This document shows positions 9,900 through 20,514 of a stretch of DNA of 64,000 nucleotides, one piece after another (the first letter of the stretch is position 1; every line of letters begins with the position of its first letter). Below the pieces are notes generated by a model that worked only from the letters and a program-made list of their open reading frames with translations, did not search any database and was not told the origin of the DNA. The stretch is from Blastocladiella emersonii ATCC 22665 (Eukaryota; Blastocladiomycota; Blastocladiomycetes; Blastocladiales; Blastocladiaceae), in the NCBI GenBank assembly GCA_025594325.1, contig JANHCV010000012.1, forward strand, positions 558,001 through 622,000. Reading direction: 5' to 3'. A program made the translations under genes and the position numbers.

Positions 9900-12272
9900 A
9901 TGGGCCAGTCGCAGTCGCGCACCGACGCCGGGAGCGCCATCGCCTTCCGCGCGTACACCGATGCGGAGCGCGACCTGCTGCGCCTCCTGCAGGACCGTGC
10001 CGCGGGCCGCCCGCTGCGCACGCCCACCTCCCCCGCCACCGCCGCCGCCGTCGCGGCCTCGCTCGCGTCCCCGTCCGCCACCATCACGCTGGTCCCGTCG
10101 TCGCTCCCGCCGCCGCTCTCGGCGCTCCTCGCCGCCGTCTACCCGCCCAACGAGCCCATCCCGCTCGACGCCGCCGTCGCGGTTTTGCGCGCGGCGCTGC
10201 TCGCGTCCCCGCCCGCCGCGACGCTGGGGCGGCCGCGCGATTCGAGGGCCCGTGCGGCGCATCTCGATGATGATGACGAGGAGGAGGCCGAGCATGCGGC
10301 GGAACCCGTGGTTGAGCCGCTCGATGGTGCCGCCGGCGGGAACGAGGACCTCGCGGCTGCCGCCGAGCCCGCCACGCTGCACCCGGCGGCGGACCCCGAC
10401 GTCGTCCCCGCGCCCCTCGAGTCTTCGTCCTCGTCGTCCTCGACCAACCTGCGCGTCGTGCGGTCGCAGGCGGGCCGCGCCGCCGTGTCCCCGCTCCCCG
10501 TGGCCAAGCTGTCGCCGTACCTGGCCGCGACTTTGGCGAGCGCGACGGTCGTGCTCCCCGACCACGTGCCCGTGCGCATGTCGGACCTCGAGTCGCTCGT
10601 CAACGTCGGCCTGTGCTCGAAAGGGCTCGTGGCGCTGTCGCCCGCCATCGCGCTGCTCAAGCCGACGGCCACGGTGCTGCAGCTGTGCTGCAACCAGCTG
10701 ACCTCGGTCCCGCCGCACCTCGGGTACCTGACGCAGCTCACGGTGCTGTCGCTCGCCAAGAACAAGCTCGCGGCGGTCCCGCCCGAGATCGCGCACCTCG
10801 CGCAGCTCGTCGAGCTCGACCTCTCGCACAACGTGCTGGGGGATCTGCCCGCCGCGCTCGGCCAGCTGCGCCGCCTGCACGTGCTGCGCGTCGACCACAA
10901 CCGGCTTACGGGGTTGCCGCCGCAGCTCGGCCGGCTCGCGCAGCTCGTGACGCTCGACGCGTCCGAGAACCCGCTCGCGGTGCTCCCCGCCGAGCTCGCG
11001 CGGCTCAAGCACCTGCGCAAGCTGCGCACGCGCGGGTGCCCGCTGCTCGCGCTGCCGGGCAGCGGCGTCTACGGCCTGCGCGACTTCCCGGACCCCGCGT
11101 CCCGTGTGCCGTCGCTCCGCGAGCTCGCGGCCCGCGCCATCGTCACGTCCAACACGTTGGTGACGCTGGGCGATCTGCCGACCGACCTCGCAGCGTACCT
11201 GACCTCGTTCCAGACGTGCACCTTCTGCAACGGTCCCTACTTTGCGCACCGCGTCGTCCGCACCAAGCGCATCGTCAAGAACGAGGTCAACCTCCCGCTC
11301 GTCTACCACATGTGCGCCGACCACTGGTCGTCGGAGCGACAGCGCGTCGCTGCCATGTTCGCCACGCCCACGTGTGTCACGACCGCTGACCCGGATAACC
11401 CCGCCCACCTCGCTGCCGGCGAGGCCGTGGTCGCGGTGCGTGGCCGGCCGATGGTCCCCGCCGTCCCTGCGCCCGCGGTTTTGGCAGCGGTGGGGGTTGG
11501 TGGAGTCGTGACGCCGCCGGTGCCGCTCGCGACGCCGCCACGGTCCCGCGCCGGGTCGCTCCCCGCGGCGATCGTCGCGCGCGCCACGCGCCGGTCCCGC
11601 GAACCGTCCTCGCGCCGCGGGTCCAGCGATGGCGTCCCGCTGCCCATGACCCCCGCGTCGGTCTCGGCCGACCTGTCGCTCGCCTCCTCCACCGCGTGCC
11701 TGACCCCTTCCGCCTCCGACGACGACGACGCGTCGGACTCCGAGCTTGAGGACGACGAGGGCAACCCGTTCGACCCGGCGTCGTACGCGCCGCTGACCTC
11801 GGGCCCCGTCGCCGCGCTTGCCGCGGCGATCGCCCTCCCGCCGCTCCCGCTCCTCGTCCCCGCGACCCCGACGCCCCCGCCCGCGCCGCCGTCGACGCCC
11901 AGCGGGACCGCGGGCCGGCCGCGCGCGGCTTCGGCGTCGGCGGCCGCGAAGAAGATGCTCAAGCGGTCGGCGTCGGTGCCCCTCGGCGGGCCGCGGCGGC
12001 GCTCCGGGATGCAGGCCTCGGCGTCCGAGCCCGCGTTGCTGAACGAGATGGACCAGCCGCCCGTCCCGCCGCTCCCCGAGATCGTCGCCGCGGCTGACGG
12101 GACGCCCGTGGTCGTTGTTGGGCGGGATGGTGCGCTCACGCCGATCGCGGAAGAGTCGAGTGGGAAGGCGGGGCGCCGGTGGAGCGGGGTCGCCGGGCTC
12201 GTGGCCCGGGTCCGGTTCGGCCGGTGGCGCGCGGAGGCGGCGGGGTCGGCGAGTTCGGCGGGCCGCGCGTGA
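9900..12272 (+). CDS. LRR protein with N-myristoylation signal and Cys/His C-terminal module
   Basis: Single exon, 790 aa. The ATG at 9900 gives MGQSQSRTD, which fits the myristoylation consensus MGxxxS/T; the frame is open upstream but lacks that signal. Residues about 220-390 hold LRRs of the Shoc2/Ras-suppressor type (LTVLSLAKNKLAAVPPEIAH, LVELDLSHNVLGDLP, LVTLDASENPLAVLP). A conserved module follows: CTFCNGPYF ... VNLPLVYHMCADHW, with Cys/His likely binding zinc, as in other LRR proteins of this type. The long C-terminal half is disordered (acidic DDDDASDSELEDD, Pro/Ser/Ala-rich). It is probably a membrane-associated scaffold for small GTPase or kinase signalling, by analogy with Shoc2/Sog2-like proteins; the precise role is unknown. 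Confidence 0.85.
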   Translation: MGQSQSRTDAGSAIAFRAYTDAERDLLRLLQDRAAGRPLRTPTSPATAAAVAASLASPSATITLVPSSLPPPLSALLAAVYPPNEPIPLDAAVAVLRAALLASPPAATLGRPRDSRARAAHLDDDDEEEAEHAAEPVVEPLDGAAGGNEDLAAAAEPATLHPAADPDVVPAPLESSSSSSSTNLRVVRSQAGRAAVSPLPVAKLSPYLAATLASATVVLPDHVPVRMSDLESLVNVGLCSKGLVALSPAIALLKPTATVLQLCCNQLTSVPPHLGYLTQLTVLSLAKNKLAAVPPEIAHLAQLVELDLSHNVLGDLPAALGQLRRLHVLRVDHNRLTGLPPQLGRLAQLVTLDASENPLAVLPAELARLKHLRKLRTRGCPLLALPGSGVYGLRDFPDPASRVPSLRELAARAIVTSNTLVTLGDLPTDLAAYLTSFQTCTFCNGPYFAHRVVRTKRIVKNEVNLPLVYHMCADHWSSERQRVAAMFATPTCVTTADPDNPAHLAAGEAVVAVRGRPMVPAVPAPAVLAAVGVGGVVTPPVPLATPPRSRAGSLPAAIVARATRRSREPSSRRGSSDGVPLPMTPASVSADLSLASSTACLTPSASDDDDASDSELEDDEGNPFDPASYAPLTSGPVAALAAAIALPPLPLLVPATPTPPPAPPSTPSGTAGRPRAASASAAAKKMLKRSASVPLGGPRRRSGMQASASEPALLNEMDQPPVPPLPEIVAAADGTPVVVVGRDGALTPIAEESSGKAGRRWSGVAGLVARVRFGRWRAEAAGSASSAGRA

Positions 12273-12520
12273 GGAGGTTGGCGAGGAAAGGGAGAGGAAT
12301 GGGGAAGTTTCCTTGTGTACAGTTTAGCATTCGCATCATTCATTCGTTCATCCGTTGTAATTTTATCATTCGCACGCATCGCTGCTGGTCTGTTGGTGAG
12401 GGGTCGCTGGTCGGCGGTCGAGGCGGACGGAGGGCGGCGAAGTCGGAGTTCGACGTGAGACGTCTCATGTCCGTCCCCGATCGCCGCTCCCCACAACAAC
12501 ACTCGCACACACACACCACC

Positions 12521-13839
12521 ATGAATCCACCGGCGCCCACAAGTCCGCGCAAACCCACCGCGAAGCGCGCCCACTCCTCGTCCCCGTCGGCGTCGGCGTC
12601 GCAGACCTCGCCCACGTCGCGCGCGCTCGCCGCGGCCTCGCTCTCCCCCGCCAAGCGCTTCAAGTCCTCCGCCTCCACCCCCACCCCCGCCCCCGCGGCG
12701 ACCGACGACGACGCGTCCGAGATCTACGACCGGCAGATCCGCCTGTGGGGCGCGGCCGCGCAGCACCGCCTGCGGTCCGCGCGCGTCGCCGTCGCGGGCG
12801 ATCTCGCGCGCGGGCTCGCCGTCGAGACGGTCAAGGCGCTCGCGCTTGCGGGCGTCGGGACGCTGGTCCTTGTGGATGATGGACGGGTCGTGGAGGAGGG
12901 GGATTTTGGGACGAATTTCTTCGCCGCCGCGCAGGGCGGGGGGAAGACGGCGGTGGAGGTGATGAAGGAGGGCGTGGGGGTGCTCAACCCGATGGTCAAG
13001 GTCGAAGTCGTGCGCGGGGACGTGGAGAAGGGGGAGAACGGGTGGGTCAAGCTGGCGGACGTGGTGCTTGCGTGCGACGTGTCGATCCGCGCGCTGGTCC
13101 GCTTTCCGCTTACCCTTACACCACCGCCCACTAACCCGCCCGTCGCGTAGCTCGCCCTGTCCAAGACGACCCGCGCGCACACCGCCAAACTCCTCGCCGG
13201 CAATGTGTTCGGCAACAACGGCCTCGTGGTCGCGGACCTGCTGCGGCACACGTTCGTGACCGAGTCGACGGACGCGCCCGCCGTCAAGGACGGCGACCCG
13301 GTCGTCACGCGCGTCCGCCGCACCGTCGAGTACCCGAGCCTCGACCACGCCATGTTCGCGCACTCGCTCAAGCACGCGGTCCCGAACGACCGCGCCCGCG
13401 CGCGCGCCGCGACCGTCGGGTATTTGGGACTTGTCGGCGCGCTGGTCCCGTTCTGGCGCGAGCACGGGCGGCTGCCGACGGGCGAGGATAAGGAGACATT
13501 GTTTGCGTTCTGGGAGAAGGCGGTCGAGAAGGCCGGGGTGCCCAAGTTCGACGAGATCGATGCGGCGGCGCTCAGGTACGCCTCACGGTCTCACTCTCCC
13601 GCGAAACACACTAACCCCGACGCCGTAGCACGCTCCTCCGCGCGCCGCACGCCGAATCCAACGCGGCGGCGGCGATCACGGGCGGGGTCCTCGCGCAGGA
13701 GACGGTCAAGGCGGTGCAGGGCAAGCACCGCGCCCTCGCCAACACGTTCGTGTTCCTCGCCGACACGTCCTCGGGCGACGTCCTGGACCTCGGCACGCGC
13801 GAGGTCGAGGCGGTCAAGATCGCGGCCGACGGCGAGTGA
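12521..13839 (+). CDS. AOS1: SUMO-activating enzyme E1 subunit 1 (Aos1/SAE1)
   Basis: Works with Uba2/SAE2 to adenylate and load SUMO. Exons 12521-13096, 13151-13575 and 13629-13839 join in frame over 54- and 53-nt introns; 403 aa. After a Ser/Ala/Lys-rich N-terminal tail of about 70 residues comes the E1 pseudo-Rossmann start (YDRQIRLWGAAAQHRLRSAR), the LVLVDDGRVVEEGDFGTNFF block, LNPMVKVEVV, and the second half with GNVFGNNGLVVADL. The C-terminal motif GGVLAQETVKAVQGK is typical of E1 subunits. No catalytic cysteine is expected in this subunit. The SUMO gene itself lies at 45.2 kb. The intron at 13097 starts GTCCGC, an unusual donor here. Confidence 0.92.
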
Positions 13840-14139
13840 GCGGAGGGGGGGGGAAGAGGCGAGGAAGTGGAATGAGACACGCGTTTTTTGGTCGGTTTCC
13901 GCGTTGGTCACCTGAGCGTGGGAACCGCGAAGGCGCGAGTGGCCCCGCCGCGCACGCCGCTGTGCACCCTGCAACGGGAGCGACGTGGACCCGTTCCCGG
14001 TCGGCTCGAGAAGGAAAGCGGGCGGTCCCTGAGCACCGAGTGCGCGAGCGGGCAGAGCCGAGATGAAGCTCCTCCCTCGGTTCTCCCTCTTCTCCCGCGA
14101 AGACCACTTCCATCTGCCCCTCTCGCCTCATCTGCAACC

Positions 14140-15471
14140 ATGGACGCATCGACCAAGACCTCGCTCGCCCCGCCGTCTGCCGGCGCCGCGAAACCGTCCC
14201 TCGCGCACCGCCGCCATCACGCGTCCATCATCGCCCCGCTCTCTTCTTCGGCGGTTGCGCCCGACGCGGCCGCGACCCTCGCGTACCTCACGACGCCGCC
14301 GACGTCGCCGCCCGGCGGCACCACCCTGCGCGCCATGTTCCACGGGCCGCACACGCCGGTGCTTCCCGCGGTGACGATGCCGCTCCCGTCGCCCGGCGCC
14401 GTCGTGCTTGACGCGCTGCACCCCGTGTCGCCGCTGCAACACGTGTCGCCGCCGCACGGCGTGCGCCGCGGGCGGAGCGTGTCGGCGGTCGATCCGGTCG
14501 TCGCCGTGCCGGTTGCCCCAGCAACACCCGCGACGCATCCGGCGGAGCCGGCACGCGAGAGCCACGCGGCCATGGAGAAACGCGTCCGCGGCCTCATGGC
14601 CGAGCTCGACGCGTCCATTTTTCGGAATGTGACGTCGTCGCTCACGTCGTACGTCCGCTCTCTCTTCGTTGGTTGGCAGTGGGTGCTGACGACGCGTGTG
14701 CGCGCGGGCTAGGTTCTTCATCGACACGGCGGACCTCGGCCACTTTGTCTCGCTGCCGCACCTGGTACGGTTTTTGGGCGGAGACGATCATGGCTCCGAT
14801 CACTGACTTTCGTGAGAGTAGGGCGCGAGCGCGTGCCCCGAGGCCAACCTCGTCATGCGCCTCGTCGAGGAGGCCCTCGCCAAGTCGTCGCGCCTCCTGT
14901 GCGGCGAGCCCGCGGGGCTCGACGAGTTTGGCGCCGCCCTCGCGATGCGGATCTCGAGTGGTACGCTCTCCCACCCCCCGGCATCTCACGAGAACGGCGC
15001 CTCACCTCTCGCCTCCCCGCCCGATCAGAACCCCGCGTCGTCGCCCCACTCGCCAAAGTCCTCGTCATCCTGCGCCTCGGCCACACCAAGCTCGCCGCGC
15101 ACCACGGCCGCCACCCGGCCGCCGCCGCCATGGCGAGCGAGTTTGCCATGTTCCTCGACGCCCAGGTCCAGGTCGCCGGCCGCCACGGCAACAGCGACCA
15201 TGCCGCGAAACCGGTCACGCCGCGCGCGCGCACCGTCTCCATGCCCGCCGGCGGGCCGCACCACCACCGGAAACCACTCCACGCGACGACGCGTTTGGCC
15301 AAGGAACCCGCGACCACCGAGATCGCCGTCGTCATCGAGCCCCTCGACGAGGCCCACGGCGGCGGCGGCGCGCGCCGGCCCGTCTACCTCATGCACTCGC
15401 ACGTCCATGGCGATGGGAGCGGGGTGGGTGGTGGGGAGGGCGGCGCGGCGCGCGCGGGTGGGTCGGCGTAG
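14140..15471 (+). CDS. unidentified four-exon protein
   Basis: Exons 14140-14648, 14713-14764, 14822-14960 and 15029-15471 join consistently by phase (introns 64, 57 and 68 nt, donors GTACGT, GTACGG, GTACGC), giving 380 aa. The N-terminal 145 residues are Ala/Pro/His-rich and likely disordered. A conserved-looking helical core follows: EKRVRGLMAELDASIFRN, FFIDTADLGHFVSLPHL, ANLVMRLVEEALAKSSRLLC and VAPLAKVLVILRLGHTKLAA. The last 120 residues are again basic, His-rich and low-complexity. I do not recognise the family; the core could be a helical scaffold. No membrane segment or signal peptide is visible. Confidence 0.7.
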
Positions 15472-15923
15472 CGAGGGGGTGGAGGGAAGGGGGAGGAGCG
15501 CGCGTAGTGGCGCGCTCGAGGTGTGGGTTGGATATACCAGTGCGAACGAGCGGTAGAGTGGCGGGTGAGGGAGGAGCAGGGGAGGGGTTAGGACGCGACG
15601 GGAAAACAGGTGAGGCTCACATGATGCTCGACGCTGTGTGGCGGCTGTGGCTCAAGGCCTGCGCGTGGTCGACCGGTACTCTCGCTCCCGGCACCAACGG
15701 CCGTGGATCTGAGATGAATTCATGAAGCAGACGCACTTGCGGCAACGTTGTCCCGCTGACGGCCACGCTCGGCGGTCCGCGCCTGGTGCACGCCAGTATA
15801 CTGCGCCCGCCGCCTCGCACGCGCGAAGCTGTACGAGCCGAACCAACCTCTCTCGACCGAGATCTTGCTATGCAGAAGTGAGTTCATGATTCCGAGTTGA
15901 CAATGAGAGTGCTTCGAGAGTGT
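15472..15923. other. convergent intergenic region
   Basis: About 450 bp between the 3' ends of two convergent genes. The first 120 bp are purine-rich (GGGGAGGAG-type). I see nothing else in it. Confidence 0.4.
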
Positions 15924-17499
15924 TCAGCGCCGCGCGACGACCGATCCGGCGGGGAGGTACAGCGACTCCCTGTCCACGTCCGCGCCCTCCTCCGCCGACA
16001 CAAGGGTGGCCGCCGACGCGAGGCCTGCGGCCGCAGTCGCGTCGTTCAAGGGCGCCGGCGGCAGGTACAGGGTGCCCGAGCGTACGGCCCGCGGCACGCG
16101 AAGCGCCGTGTCGGACGTGTCGGGTCCGCTGCTGCCTTGTTTCGAGTCATCCTTGGACTGCTTGTCATCGGCCTGTGTCGTCCGCGCGCTGCGCCGCTTC
16201 CACACCACCGCGAGGCCAGCGGCCGCGGCAATGACAGCGAACGCACACGCCGCGCCGATGGCGATCATGAGGATGGGGAAGGGATCCGTCACACCCGTCG
16301 GCTGCGGCGGCGGTGAGACGCTCGTCGTTGCAGTCGCGGTCGCAGTTCCGCCGACGCTCGTACTCGCGCACGTCGGGACCGACGCGGCGCGCGCTTCGTC
16401 GAGGCACTTGCCCTGCAGGTTCGCCGCGTAGCAGTCGAACTGGTTGCGCTCGGTCGTCGCGTTGGCGGCGGCGTCTTTGAGCATGCACGAGCCGCTACAC
16501 GCGTCCGGTTGCGGTCAAGTTAGTGAACGCTATGCGACGGACTAGGGGACGACGTACCTGACTTGAATAGCGGGGAGCGGGCCAGTCAAGCTGTTGTTGT
16601 AGATTTGGCTGCGAGCGGACGGCAAGTGAGCATCGCGCTTGACCGATCTTTTCAGTGGCGCGGAACGTACAATGTGCCGAGCCGCCCCAGCTTCGCGAGG
16701 CCTTGTGGAACGGCGCCGGCCAGGTTGTTCGAATGTATCACACTTGACACGCGCGCGCGAAGTCCGTCAGCAATGGATGGGTGAGCGAGACTGCGGCCGG
16801 AAAACGCGTACAGCGACTCGAGTTGCGCGAGATCTTGAAGCTCCGACGGGATCGGGCCCGTCAAGCGGTTGGCATGGAGCCAGCTGGATGATATCGCGAG
16901 GGTAAGCGGTTGACGGAACGAGGCGGAGTTCGGGACGATCGTACATCTCGACCAGGTTGCTCAAGCGGCCCAGCTCCTTGGGGATCGCGCCAGTGAGTTG
17001 GTTGACGTGAAGGTAGCTACAACGGCGTCGGGCAACCCGTGAGTGATGAAGATGCGGCAGCAGGGTCTGTAGCACCGCGTGTACGCACAGGTTTCGAAGC
17101 TTGGACAACCCGGCCAGCTCGACGGGGATGCTGCCAGTCAGCTGGTTGTGGCCAAAGTGGCTACGCGCACGCGGCATCGGAACGCTCTAAATCCCGACTT
17201 GCGCCATTGAATCGACTGCACGTACATGACCTCCAGCTGGTCGAGACCAGCCACCTGCGCGGGAATCTGTGTCGTGTTGAGAACGCCGGCAAAGTTTCTG
17301 GTCGCGGACGAAGAGGAGGTGACATAGGTCAGCATCGGCCTGCAGCCCAAGTGATCGATGCAAGGAAACGTCAACTTACACCAAGGTCACACGCCCGTTC
17401 GAGTTGCACTTGACGTAGGGTGACGCGTCGCAGCAGTTTGTGGGAAGCGAACGCGACGTGATTTGGCCGAGGACGCTGCAGTCCTTGGCGCTGCTCATG
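15924..17499 (-). CDS. single-pass LRR membrane protein, one LRR per exon
   Basis: Recognised exons: 17380-17499, then five exons of exactly 72 nt (17226-17297, 17089-17160, 16945-17016, 16812-16883, 16671-16742), then 16558-16608 and 15924-16494. All junctions share the same phase, and the sum is an intact 366-codon frame. The first exon has an LRR N-terminal cap (DCSVLG ... PTNCCDASPYVKC). Each 72-nt exon is one 24-residue plant/RLP-type LRR (YLHVNQLTGAIPKELGRLSN). The last exon has a Cys-rich cap (CMLKDAA...CYAANLQGKC), a Thr/Ser-rich stalk, one membrane helix (ILMIAIGAACAFAVIAAAAG), a KRR stop-transfer signal and a cytoplasmic tail without a kinase. No signal peptide is present from the ATG at 17498, and a TTCAG acceptor directly precedes it, so a 5' exon is probably missing from this model. 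It is likely a surface receptor or cell-wall-facing protein. Confidence 0.8.
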
Positions 17500-17713
17500 C
17501 TGAAGTCGAGAAGGAAAGGCACGGAGTGGCGAGGGGAGCGAGAAGGCGGTTCAGCCGCGAGATGATCGGGGGGAAGGGGGTGCGCGCTTGTGGCCGCCCT
17601 CGATCGCAGCCAACGCGCCTCGGGCTGAAGGGCAGGTCGGCGCGACGCGTCGCGACGCGAACCCGTGTGACCCTCACGTGCGTGTGAACGCAAGCTGATC
17701 GGATCGGAGTTGA

Positions 17714-18283
17714 TCACAGCTCACCTTGACGCTGCGTGTCGGCGAAAGTAAGGTCTTCTTTTCTTGAAACTCTGCCGCGAACTTGAGCTCTGTCGGCGCA
17801 ACCTCCCGCTTGCGAACCGCCCGCCACCTCGCGTTCCCGGATCGACATCTCTCGCGCTCGCACAGGACCAGTTTGCGGACTGCACGCTCTTGATCCTGCT
17901 CCTGCTGCCCGCGCGTCCGGTGCATCTCGACGAGCAGCTCCGTGGCGTTGCTCCAGCGCGTGGAGGCCGACTTGGCGAGACCGGCGAGGTGCTCGACCGC
18001 AGTGATGTTGGCGACCGCAGTGACGCTGGCCGCGGAGAGGGTCTCGCCGGCGCGGTGGGCTGACTTGAAGCGTTGGCGCGATGGCGACCACTGGGGTGAG
18101 GAGGGGATCCGTCACGCCCGTCGCCGTCCCGCTGACGCTCGCGCTCGCACACGTCGGGGCCGACACGGCGTGCGCTTCGTCAAGGCACTTGCCCTGCAGG
18201 TTCGGCGCATAGCAGTCGAACTGATTGCACTCGGTCGTCAAGTTAGCCGCGGCGTCTTTGAGCATGCATGATCCGCTGAGCAC
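17714..18283 (-). pseudogene. partial, decayed duplicate of the LRR membrane protein C-terminus
   Basis: The start (SGSCMLKDAAANLTTECNQF, then CYAPNLQGKCLDEAHAVSAPTC) is a near match to the Cys-rich cap and stalk of the gene at 15924-17499. After TDPLLTPVVAIA the reading frame departs and the transmembrane helix is lost; further tail-like pieces appear in other frames. It lies directly upstream of the intact copy in the same orientation, so it looks like the remains of a tandem duplication. Confidence 0.7.
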
Positions 18284-18996
18284 AATGCCGCTTCTTTCTC
18301 AGCTGTAGCTTTAGCGAGGCTGAGTTTCTGTTTGAGCAATTGAAACCTATCAGAGACATCAACCTGCACGTGAACCAAGCTTCGTCTGCAGTTCTGGCCC
18401 CCGACCCCAACTCTCTTGGTCTAGCTCTCATTCCAAGTCCCCGACTCCCCGCATTGGCCTCAGCCCGGTGTAATAAAAATTCTGACACTGCTTATTTGAC
18501 GAGGTGACCTACTTGAACGTCTTTGAGTGCGCGGCAAGTCGCAGCGACAGTGGAGCGGTCGGTCGCTGGTGTCTCCCGCTGCTGCGCCACCCGCTGAGCC
18601 ACCCGCTGAGCCACCGCTCTCCGACCCCGCCTGCAGCTCCGTCGCCAACCGTTACGACCGCTTTCGAACAACAATCAGCGCAGCATCAAGGTCGCGCAAA
18701 AATCACTATGAAGCAGCCGGCGCAAAATATAGGTCCTCTATTCCCGCTGTTTCCCCAAACTGACTTCAATCTGGCCGCCCGAACTGTCGCGCTTTGATCC
18801 GTCTTTTTCTTTCTCTTGAAGCGCAATAAAATTGAAAGTTTGTGAATCGCCCGATTACCGAGGTAGTTCAAGGTCATGGATCTCGGTTGTCGTTCGCAAG
18901 GAAATGGTTTCATTCGCGGCGATGGGTAGCGTCTACAAAGTGATTACTGAGGGGTAGCGATGACGTGACGTACACATTGACTGGAGAAAGCTCAAC
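18284..18996. other. gene-free region with a short tandem repeat
   Basis: No convincing coding frame. A 12-bp unit (GCCACCCGCTGA) is repeated in tandem near 18588-18618. The text CACCGCTCTCCGACCCC just after it recurs at about 23851, suggesting a dispersed, decayed repeat. Confidence 0.4.
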
Positions 18997-19821
18997 ATGC
19001 ACGCAGCAAGGCGAGAGCGGTCCGACGCGACCCCGAAACAGACGGTGAGTACAACACCGGGGTCCACGACCACGACTGGATCACGCCCGCTAACTGAGCC
19101 TAGCCCGGCGATAAGAAAGAAGGGTCAGCAGCTTCAGGCGTATACGCGCCCGCTGTATCGTACTGAAAGTAGTCAGCCGCATTGAAAGTAGTCAGCCGCA
19201 AATCGTACTCGACACCGCGTACTACGTCGTGCGGGTCGACCTGCGCGACACAATTCTTTCTCGCTCCAACGCGTCGTTGACGAGGTTACGGGCGAGGCGC
19301 ACATGTACGTCGTTGACGCGATGGACATCAAGGACGGGCCCTGCGTCGAGATCATCTTGGGCTCGGTCCTGATCGCTGGTCAGACGTCGGCCGCGTGCGA
19401 AAGATACTCACGGCGACGCTCGTTGCGTTCCGCTCGATAGCCATCGCCCAGAACGCGAGTCAGGGTGACGCCCAGTTCATCATCCTCACGGGCTTTGCCG
19501 CGCTCAACAAGGAGTTCAGCTGCGATGTGTACACGACCAATATTGAGGTTGGCGGTGCCCAAATCATACACTGCGGCGCTTCACGGCGTTGTCCCAATTA
19601 TCCAAGTTTATATTAACCTTCCCGCCCACTGCAACACACCGCGCTTGATCCTTCACGCGCCGATCAGCAACCCAGCGACCGTCGCTGCCGCGGACCTGGC
19701 CTTGGCCTTCTCGTCAGTGGCTTCTTCACTCGCGAAGAGTGCCGCCGATGCAGCCTCGTACCAGTTTGGCGAGGTGGATCGCAAGATTACGAATCGCAAC
19801 ACAGAAAGCACGCGGCGGTAA
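18997..19821 (+). pseudogene. probable remnant of an unidentified gene
   Basis: Protein-like pieces occur in order but in different frames: an ATG at 18997 with a GTGAGT donor after TPKQT and a CTAAC/CCTAG acceptor region; then IVLDTAYYVVRVDLRDTIL, VDEVTGEAHMYVVDAMDIKD, RKILTATLVAFRSIAIAQ and FSSVASSLAKSAADAASYQF. A 19-bp tandem duplication (TGAAAGTAGTCAGCCGCA plus one base) sits at about 19160-19198. Some breaks could be introns but I could not build a continuous model. The family is not recognised. Confidence 0.35.
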
Positions 19822-20314
19822 CAGGTGCGTGAGGTCGACTGCTCCTTAGACTGCTTCTCATGGACCGGGACCATGAGCAGGTGCTCGGGCGAACGTTCTC
19901 TCCAGCAAGGCTGCGGACGATCCGCGCTCAGGAACAAGGCGGCGTGGGCGGCCGCGACCTTGGCCACGAGGGCTTCTCCCGCTCCTCAACTTTGTTAACT
20001 CAGTTAACTTAACTGGCACGGACTTTCGGGCAGCCAGCGCGACATGTTTGAGTCCAGCCTCAGTTCCGACCATGAGCCACGGCGAGAGTGCTTGCTCAAC
20101 CGAATAACGTGATTTTCCGCGGCCACGATGCTCATGGCCGTGGGGGAGTTGGCCATGGACGCGTGCCTACCGCGCGCGTTGTACCTGCGCTGCTGTTCTC
20201 ATCATCGACACGGCAGACTAAAGCTACAGCTGAGACCCAAGTGTGTGCGCAGCACACACACCTAGTGCTTGCGTCGCGGCATTGTGCGGGTGGCTCTTGG
20301 TCGTCGTTAGGCGA

Positions 20315-20329
20315 ACGCGCTGCGCCACA
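20315..20329 (+). promoter_or_regulatory. shared upstream motif I before copy D
   Basis: ACGCGCTGCGCCACA, one mismatch from the recurring ACGCGTTGCGCCACA, followed 9 bp later by TGGCAGGTTGATCACGC. It lies 186-200 bp upstream of the copy D start on the same strand. The 19822-20314 stretch shows no gene. Confidence 0.5.
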
Positions 20330-20514
20330 CTAGCTATGGCAGGTTGATCACGCAGCGGTGAGGCGACGCCACAAGCACTGCCTGACGCCACATGCTTGCG
20401 GGCGGGCGCTCAGGGGAACGGGCGACGCCCTCGTCGCCACACCTTCGTCCGGACCTTCGTCCCTCACCGCCCGCTCTTTCTTCTGCCGCAGTGAGACCCA
20501 GGTCGGGCGCAAGG

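Noticed and set aside
9801-11408. 535-codon minus-strand frame
   Set aside because: Shadow of the LRR protein gene, with Arg/Gln/Glu-rich text typical of antisense LRR codons.
11303-13465. 720-codon open frame on the minus strand
   Set aside because: It is antisense to the LRR gene and AOS1, and its text is Arg/Pro/Ala-rich low complexity without domains. High GC keeps antisense frames open.
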